Positions 13,853-17,812 of a DNA stretch of 17,812 bases are shown in pieces. The position numbers were made by a program, and so were the translations under genes. The number at the start of each line of letters is the position of its first letter. Within the stretch, counting starts at the first letter, position 1. The stretch comes from Rhodospirillaceae bacterium (GTDB taxonomy: Bacteria > Pseudomonadota > Alphaproteobacteria > UBA11136), in contig JABJES010000277.1 of assembly GCA_018663165.1 (NCBI GenBank), positions 1 to 17,812 on the forward strand. Reading direction: 5' to 3'. Below the pieces are notes generated by a model, which saw nothing but the letters and a program-made list of their open reading frames with translations, was not told the origin of the DNA and did no database searches.

Positions 13853-14435
13853 TTTCCTTAATCTCCGCTATTTCCGTTTCCTCAATCGGGAACGGCATGT
13901 TGAAACCACGCAGAAGCGCAATGGCTTCCTCGTCGGTCTTGGCGCTGGTTACGAAAACGATATCGAGACCACGAATTCTATCGACCTTGTCATAATCAAT
14001 TTCCGGGAACACAATCTGTTCTTTCAATCCCATCGAATAATTACCCCGGCCGTCAAACGACTTGTCGGACAGACCGCGAAAATCACGCACACGCGGCAGA
14101 GCAATATTCACCAGGCGATCAAGAAATTCATACATCTGGTTGCGCCGCAGGGTGACTTTGCAGCCGATCTTTTGACCCTCACGAAGCTTAAAGTTAGCAA
14201 TCGACTTTTTGGCGACGGTAACAACGGGCTTTTGGCCCGCAATATTGGTCATCTGCTCGACAGCGTGATCGAGGGTTTTAGAATCCTGAACGGCAGAGCC
14301 GACACCCATATTGAGAATGATCTTCTCAAGCCCCGGAACTTCCATCGGATTCCCATAACCAAACTTCTTTTGAAGCTGGCCTCTAACCACTTTATCGTAA
14401 TGCTCATGCAAGCGATTCATAACCTCAGATCCCAT
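13845..14435 (-). CDS. rplE: 50S ribosomal protein L5
   Basis: A 196-residue L5, the 5S rRNA-binding protein that contacts the P-site tRNA and bridges to S13. Core landmarks are FGYGNPMEVPGLEKIILNMGVG (about 25-46), AGQKPVVTVAKKSIANFKLREG and RVRDFRGLSDKSFDGRGNYSMG. Start choice is ambiguous: a TTG at 14438, an ATG at 14435 that shares one base with the rplX stop (TGATG), and an ATG at 14420 just before the conserved part. The TGATG junction favours 14435 by coupling; the best ribosome binding match is 12 bases away. The gene end overlaps rpsN by 8 bases. Confidence 0.96.
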   Translation of the reverse strand: MGSEVMNRLHEHYDKVVRGQLQKKFGYGNPMEVPGLEKIILNMGVGSAVQDSKTLDHAVEQMTNIAGQKPVVTVAKKSIANFKLREGQKIGCKVTLRRNQMYEFLDRLVNIALPRVRDFRGLSDKSFDGRGNYSMGLKEQIVFPEIDYDKVDRIRGLDIVFVTSAKTDEEAIALLRGFNMPFPIEETEIAEIKENG

Positions 14436-14761
14436 CAATCGATAATTTCACCGGAGGACCGGGCAAATCGAACTTTTTGCCCACCTTCGATGGTTTTGTA
14501 GCCGACGCGAGTGGCCTTACCCAATTTCGGATCGATAAGAGAAATGTTGGAAACATCTATCGATAATTCCTTCTCTTCGATCCCGCCAGCACCGGCAGCC
14601 GAAGCGCGGTTATGTTTCTTGACCATGTTAACGCCCTGGACAAGAACGCGGCGCGCAGCAGGATTAACGCTCAACACGTTGCCCTTTTTGCCCTTATCGC
14701 GACCGGAAACAACAATGACCTCGTCGCCTTTTTTGATCTTCATTTTGTTCGTCGAGCTCAT
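14435..14761 (-). CDS. rplX: 50S ribosomal protein L24
   Basis: A 108-residue L24, which initiates 50S assembly at the 5' end of 23S rRNA. The KOW motif is KIKKGDEVIVVSGRDKGKKG at about 8-27, followed by the L24 sequence GVNMVKKHNRAS. Family members often begin at the methionine of MKIKKGD (residue 7 here), but that codon has no ribosome binding site. The ATG at 14761 has GGAGG 7 bases upstream and shares a base with the rplN stop (TAATG), so the longer form is preferred. Confidence 0.97.
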   Translation of the reverse strand: MSSTNKMKIKKGDEVIVVSGRDKGKKGNVLSVNPAARRVLVQGVNMVKKHNRASAAGAGGIEEKELSIDVSNISLIDPKLGKATRVGYKTIEGGQKVRFARSSGEIID

Positions 14762-15129
14762 TACAAAACCTCCGGCGCAAGCGAGATGATCTTCATAAAC
14801 TTCTTGCCGCGCAATTCCCGTGTCACCGGGCCAAAGATGCGGGTGCCGACCGGCTCACCCTTGGTATCAACGAGGACGGCGGCATTCCGATCAAAGCGGA
14901 TCGTGCTTCCGTCGGCGCGCTGAACATCCTTTGCGGTGCGCACGATAACAGCCCGGTGAATTTCACCCTTCTTGACGCGCCCGCGAGGGATTGCCTCTTT
15001 AACAGAGACGACAATAATATCGCCGATCGACGCCGTCTTGCGCTTGGAGCCGCCCAGCACTTTGATGCACTGTACGCGGCGCGCGCCGGAATTGTCGGCA
15101 ACTTCGAGATTTGTCTGCATTTGGATCAT
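14761..15129 (-). CDS. rplN: 50S ribosomal protein L14
   Basis: A 122-residue L14, the canonical length, which sits at the subunit interface and takes part in bridges B5 and B8. The sequence starts MIQMQTNLEVADNSGARRVQ-like, continues with GDIIVVSVKEAIPRGRVKKGE, and ends in RELRGKKFMKIISLAPEVL. AGGAG lies 9 bases before the ATG. It follows rpsQ by 12 bases and shares one base with rplX. In E. coli it opens the spc operon with its own promoter; I see no convincing promoter in the short rpsQ-rplN gap here. Confidence 0.98.
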   Translation of the reverse strand: MIQMQTNLEVADNSGARRVQCIKVLGGSKRKTASIGDIIVVSVKEAIPRGRVKKGEIHRAVIVRTAKDVQRADGSTIRFDRNAAVLVDTKGEPVGTRIFGPVTRELRGKKFMKIISLAPEVL

Positions 15130-15141
15130 GAGATAATTCTC

Positions 15142-15390
15142 CTAACCCAGATTCGCCGGTGTATCGCCCAAGACTTCCCAGCACTTACGCTTGGATTTAG
15201 GGCTACACTCGCGAATTTTGACCTGATCACCAGTCTTGACCGTATTTCCCTCGTCATGGGCGGCATATTTCTTCGACTTGGTGATATATTTTTTATAGAC
15301 CGGATGCATGATGCGGCGTTCGACACGGACGACGACCGTCTTGTCTCCACCATCACTTACAACCGTACCCTGCATGACGCGCTTGGGCAT
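15142..15390 (-). CDS. rpsQ: 30S ribosomal protein S17
   Basis: An 82-residue S17, an early-assembly 30S protein that binds the 5' domain of 16S rRNA and adopts an OB fold. Landmarks are MQGTVVSDGGDKTVVVRVER and HPVYKKYITKSKKYAAHDE (about 29-47), then TGDQVKIRECSPKSKRK. AGGAG with an 8-base spacer precedes the ATG, which shares one base with the rpmC stop (TAATG). Length is normal and both ends look complete. Confidence 0.97.
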   Translation of the reverse strand: MPKRVMQGTVVSDGGDKTVVVRVERRIMHPVYKKYITKSKKYAAHDEGNTVKTGDQVKIRECSPKSKRKCWEVLGDTPANLG

Positions 15391-15599
15391 TAGCTTTTCT
15401 CCTGGCCAGCAGCACGGCGACGCTCGCCGAGCAAAGTCTTGATCCGCGCAACATCGCGGCGAACCGTGCGCATACGCGCCGTATTATCGAGCTGGCCACC
15501 GGCCCTCTGAAAACGCATGTTGAAAGATTCCTTTTTCAGATCAATCAGCCTGACGCTCAGCTCGTCTTCACTCATAGCTTTTAAATCGGCAAGTGACAT
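15390..15599 (-). CDS. rpmC: 50S ribosomal protein L29
   Basis: A 69-residue L29, a small two-helix hairpin protein near the exit tunnel that forms part of the docking site for SRP and trigger factor. The diagnostic sequence is LIDLKKESFNMRFQRAGGQL (about 18-37) followed by NTARMRTVRRDVARIKTLL. A very strong GAGGAGG precedes the ATG by 8 bases. It begins 3 bases after the rplP stop and shares one base with rpsQ. Nothing unusual is seen. Confidence 0.97.
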   Translation of the reverse strand: MSLADLKAMSEDELSVRLIDLKKESFNMRFQRAGGQLDNTARMRTVRRDVARIKTLLGERRRAAGQEKS

Positions 15600-15602
15600 A
15601 TT

Positions 15603-16022
15603 TTAGTCCTCCTCACCAAGGCGGGTGACGAATTTGGTATCCACGGGCAGCTTGGCCGTCGCCAGTTCAAAAGCCTGACGAGCCAGTTCAAGAGGCACGC
15701 CATCAATTTCAAACATGATGCGACCGGGATGGACACGGCACATCCAGAATTCCGGCGTGCCCTTGCCTTTACCCATGCGGACTTCGGCTGGTTTCGACGA
15801 CACAGGAACATCAGGAAAGATGCGAATCCAGACACGGCCCGCACGCTTCATATGGCGGGTAATGGCTCGGCGCGCCGCTTCGATCTGGCGCGCGGTTATA
15901 CGGGCCGGGCCAATAGCCTTAAGGCCGAAAGCACCGAAATTCAGGCTGCTGCCACCTTTGGCTTTGCCGTGAACCCGCCCTTTGTGCGCCTTACGAAATT
16001 TTGTTCTTTTCGGACTTAACAT
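15603..16022 (-). CDS. rplP: 50S ribosomal protein L16
   Basis: A 139-residue L16, a late-assembling 50S protein that contacts the A-site tRNA elbow and is needed for peptidyl transferase function. It begins MLSPKRTKFRKAHKGR and has FGLKAIGPARITARQIEAAR, RVWIRIFPDVPVSSKPAEVRMGKGKG-type sequence (about residues 62-87) and CRVHPGRIMFEIDGV. The glycine- and lysine-rich loop is intact. The ATG lies 15 bases after the rpsC stop with only a weak GAG as ribosome binding site. Confidence 0.98.
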   Translation of the reverse strand: MLSPKRTKFRKAHKGRVHGKAKGGSSLNFGAFGLKAIGPARITARQIEAARRAITRHMKRAGRVWIRIFPDVPVSSKPAEVRMGKGKGTPEFWMCRVHPGRIMFEIDGVPLELARQAFELATAKLPVDTKFVTRLGEED

Positions 16023-16037
16023 GTCTCGTTCTTTCTT

Positions 16038-16715
16038 CTATCGACCAAGCTGTGTATCAGCGGCCCGCTTGTCTTGGGCCATTGGATCGTGCTCAAGAAT
16101 TTCACCCTTAAACACCCAAACCTTGATGCCGCAGGTGCCATAAGTGGTAAAGGCCGTGGCCGTACCATAATCAACATCAGCGCGCAGAGTGTGGAGAGGA
16201 ACGCGCCCTTCGCGATACCATTCCATACGCGCGATTTCGGCGCCGCCGAGACGGCCGCCGCAATTGATCCTGATACCCAAAGCGCCAAGACGCATGGCCG
16301 ACTGAACGGCGCGCTTCATAGCGCGACGGAAAGCGACACGGCGACAAAGCTGCTGGCCAATGTTATCAGCAATCAGTTTGGCATCGATCTCGGGCTTGCG
16401 GATCTCCACAATATTGAGGCTAACCTCGCCGCTAATCATCTTCGAGATATCATTGCGAAGCTTGTCGATATCAGCGCCTTTTTTACCGATAACAACACCG
16501 GGCCGGGCCGTGTGAACGGTAATCCGGGCCTTTTTTGCCGGACGCTCGATAACGATACGGCTGACGCCGGCTTGAGCAAGACGCTTTTCAAGATATTTAC
16601 GGAGACGCAAATCTTCCTGAAGCAGGTCAGCGTAATTGCCGCTGGCGTACCAGCGAGAATCCCAGGTCCGGTTGATCCCAAGACGAAATCCGATTGGGCA
16701 TACTTTCTGACCCAT
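16038..16715 (-). CDS. rpsC: 30S ribosomal protein S3
   Basis: A 225-residue S3, which lines the mRNA entry channel with S4 and S5. It starts MGQKVCPIGFRLGINR, contains a KH RNA-binding domain with VIGKKG at 75-80, and a C-terminal domain with RVAFRRAMKRAVQSAM, RLGGAEIARMEWYREGRVP and TTYGTCGIKVWVFKGE. The frame is open 31 codons further upstream, but that extension overlaps rplV and is not S3-like. The chosen ATG shares one base with the rplV stop (TAATG) and has GGAGA 7 bases upstream. The length is close to the 233 residues of the E. coli protein. Confidence 0.98.
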   Translation of the reverse strand: MGQKVCPIGFRLGINRTWDSRWYASGNYADLLQEDLRLRKYLEKRLAQAGVSRIVIERPAKKARITVHTARPGVVIGKKGADIDKLRNDISKMISGEVSLNIVEIRKPEIDAKLIADNIGQQLCRRVAFRRAMKRAVQSAMRLGALGIRINCGGRLGGAEIARMEWYREGRVPLHTLRADVDYGTATAFTTYGTCGIKVWVFKGEILEHDPMAQDKRAADTQLGR

Positions 16716-17095
16716 TATGCAGTCTCCTCTCGCTCGCGGACAATCAAGGTCAGCCTGCTGAACGGTTTTTGGATACGAGCAACGCGGCCACGTGCCCGGG
16801 CGCGCCATCGACGCATTGTGATACTTTTGCCGACACTGGCCTCGGCGACATAGAGCCGATCCACATCAAGTTGATGATTGTTCTCGGCATTAGCGATTGC
16901 CGATTGCAGAACCTTCATCACATCATCGGCGATACGACGCTTACAGAAGGCAAGCTCAGCAAGCGCGGCTTCAGCGTCGAGTCCGCGGATAAGACCAGCC
17001 ACCACATTCAGCTTCTGGGGGCTAACCCGTAGCGAACGCGCCATGGCAATCGCCTCGTTGTCATTGAGCTGACGCTCCATTGATGCCTTGCCCAT
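16715..17095 (-). CDS. rplV: 50S ribosomal protein L22
   Basis: A 126-residue L22, whose long beta-hairpin lines the peptide exit tunnel at its constriction. Landmarks are ARSLRVSPQKLNVVAGLIRG near the N-terminus, LQSAIANAENNH (about 63-74) and the hairpin region VGKSITMRRWRARARGRVARI, where macrolide-resistance changes occur in other bacteria. It is about 16 residues longer at the N-terminus than E. coli L22, which I consider common in alphaproteobacteria. It starts 2 bases after the rpsS stop and ends in a TAATG junction with rpsC. Confidence 0.98.
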   Translation of the reverse strand: MGKASMERQLNDNEAIAMARSLRVSPQKLNVVAGLIRGLDAEAALAELAFCKRRIADDVMKVLQSAIANAENNHQLDVDRLYVAEASVGKSITMRRWRARARGRVARIQKPFSRLTLIVREREETA

Positions 17096-17097
17096 AA

Positions 17098-17379
17098 TTA
17101 AGCTCTCTTTGCCTTTTTGTCGGCCTGATGACCGTAATAGGTACGGGACGGCGCGAATTCGCCGAATTTATGACCAATCATGTTTTCCGTCACCAGGACA
17201 GGGATAAACTTGCGACCGTTATAGACACCGAAGGTCAGCCCGACGAACTGGGGCAGAATGGTCGAACGACGCGACCATATCTTAATGACCGACTTGCTGC
17301 GACCGGACTGATGAGCAGCCTCAGCTTTTTTAAGCATGAAACCGTCAACGAAAGGTCCTTTCCAAACCGAACGTGCCAA
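17098..17379 (-). CDS. rpsS: 30S ribosomal protein S19, TTG start
   Basis: A 93-residue S19 of the 30S head, which binds with S13 near the A and P sites. Conserved parts are ARSVWKGPFVDGF at the start, TFGVYNGRKFIPV, MIGHKFGEFAPSRTY and the basic C-terminus. The start codon is TTG: it alone gives the canonical MARSVWKGPF. An in-frame TAA lies five codons upstream (17392-17394), and the next methionine, residue 15, would delete conserved sequence. AAGGGAG at 17387-17393 with a 7-base spacer supports the TTG. The gene follows rplB by 16 bases. Confidence 0.97.
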   Translation of the reverse strand: MARSVWKGPFVDGFMLKKAEAAHQSGRSKSVIKIWSRRSTILPQFVGLTFGVYNGRKFIPVLVTENMIGHKFGEFAPSRTYYGHQADKKAKRA

Positions 17380-17386
17380 GGACTCT

Positions 17387-17393
17387 CTCCCTT
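17387..17393 (-). promoter_or_regulatory. Ribosome binding site that fixes the rpsS TTG start
   Basis: The minus strand reads AAGGGAG, then 7 bases, then TTG at 17377-17379. The good match and spacing, together with the in-frame stop at 17392-17394, leave TTG as the only full-length start for S19. Confidence 0.75.
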
Positions 17394-17395
17394 AC

Positions 17396-17812
17396 TTACT
17401 TTTTGCGCCGACGGACAATGAACTTGTCCGTGGCTTTGTTGCTACGAGTACGCTTGCCCTTTGTCGGCACACCCCAAGGGGTAACCGGATGACGGCCGCC
17501 CGAGGTACGGCCTTCGCCGCCGCCATGAGGGTGATCGATTGGGTTCATGGCCACACCGCGCACCGAGGGGCGCTTTCCGAGCCAGCGATTACGACCAGCC
17601 TTGCCAAGCTTGATATTCTGTTGATCCGGGTTGGACACGGCGCCGATCGTTGCCATGCATTCCATCCGCACCTTGCGCATTTCGCCCGATGCCATACGAA
17701 GCTGTGCATAACCGGCATCGCGACCCACCAACTGGACATAGGTGCCCGCCGAACGGGCAATCTTGCCGCCCGCTCCTGCCTTCATCTCAACATTGTGGAT
17801 GATGGTGCCGAT
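17396..17812 (-). CDS. rplB: 50S ribosomal protein L2, C-terminal half (5' part outside window)
   Basis: The frame is open through the right edge, giving the last 138 residues of L2, about half of the usual 275. It begins IGTIIHNVEMKAGAGGKIAR and contains RSAGTYVQLVGRD, KLGKAGRNRWLGKRPSVRG and MNPIDHPHGGGEGRTSGGRH, including the conserved histidine needed near the peptidyl transferase centre, then ends in a basic tail (FIVRRRKK). The in-window ATG at 17785 is internal, since the frame and L2 homology continue beyond it. L2 is a primary 23S rRNA-binding protein required for subunit association and peptide bond formation. Confidence 0.98.
   Translation of the reverse strand: MGTIIHNVEMKAGAGGKIARSAGTYVQLVGRDAGYAQLRMASGEMRKVRMECMATIGAVSNPDQQNIKLGKAGRNRWLGKRPSVRGVAMNPIDHPHGGGEGRTSGGRHPVTPWGVPTKGKRTRSNKATDKFIVRRRKK

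Noticed and set aside
16716..16808. N-terminal extension of rpsC
   Set aside because: The extra 31 residues lie in rplV, and the canonical MGQKVCP start has a good ribosome binding site.
1..17812. CRISPR arrays, tRNA or rRNA genes, insertion sequences, phage or defence genes
   Set aside because: No regularly spaced repeats, cloverleaf-like sequences, transposases or nuclease-type genes were seen; nearly all the sequence is accounted for by recognised genes.

Overview
The window is a chromosomal segment of an alphaproteobacterium. This is inferred from protein style (S5, L22, S3, RpoA and SecY all look alphaproteobacterial), from the gene order rpsM-rpsK-rpoA-rplQ without rpsD, and from the htrA-rarA-crcB-rluC block behind rplQ, an arrangement I associate with that class. 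The genus cannot be named from the sequence alone. No stretch over about 300 bases lacks a gene, and I see no tRNA, rRNA, CRISPR, insertion sequence, attachment site or broken gene.

Layout. (1) Positions 1-1806, plus strand: the C-terminal part of an SLC13/DASS-type anion transporter, followed 61 bases later by a small secreted, cysteine-rich protein that I read as a delta-class carbonic anhydrase. This is the only accessory-looking part. (2) Positions 1849-6079, minus strand: a tightly packed unit transcribed htrA (Do-type periplasmic protease), rarA, crcB (fluoride channel), rluC (23S rRNA pseudouridine synthase), with stop/start overlaps at two of its three junctions. It converges on the carbonic anhydrase gene across a short hairpin. 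(3) Positions 6137-17812, minus strand: the S10-spc-alpha ribosomal protein super-operon, entering from the right in rplB and running rplB-rpsS-rplV-rpsC-rplP-rpmC-rpsQ-rplN-rplX-rplE-rpsN-rpsH-rplF-rplR-rpsE-rpmD-rplO-secY-adk-rpsM-rpsK-rpoA-rplQ. It ends at a strong intrinsic terminator (6137-6170).

How it works together. The right 11.7 kb encodes ribosome assembly, the SecY translocon channel, adenylate kinase and the RNA polymerase alpha subunit. Many junctions are TAATG, ATGA or TGATG overlaps, implying translational coupling. A near-consensus sigma-70 promoter between adk and rpsM (8734-8761), with a stable hairpin at the start of its transcript, probably gives the rpsM-rpsK-rpoA-rplQ part an extra, separately controlled supply of mRNA. 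The downstream htrA unit covers envelope protein quality control, replication-fork maintenance, fluoride export and rRNA modification.

Most of the window is ordinary, highly conserved housekeeping DNA, and I do not see a convincing undescribed system. The points worth a second look are the bacterial delta-type carbonic anhydrase beside an anion transporter, the promoter and hairpin leader ahead of rpsM, the forced TTG start of rpsS, the extended tail of L15 and the paired hairpins between rpoA and rplQ.
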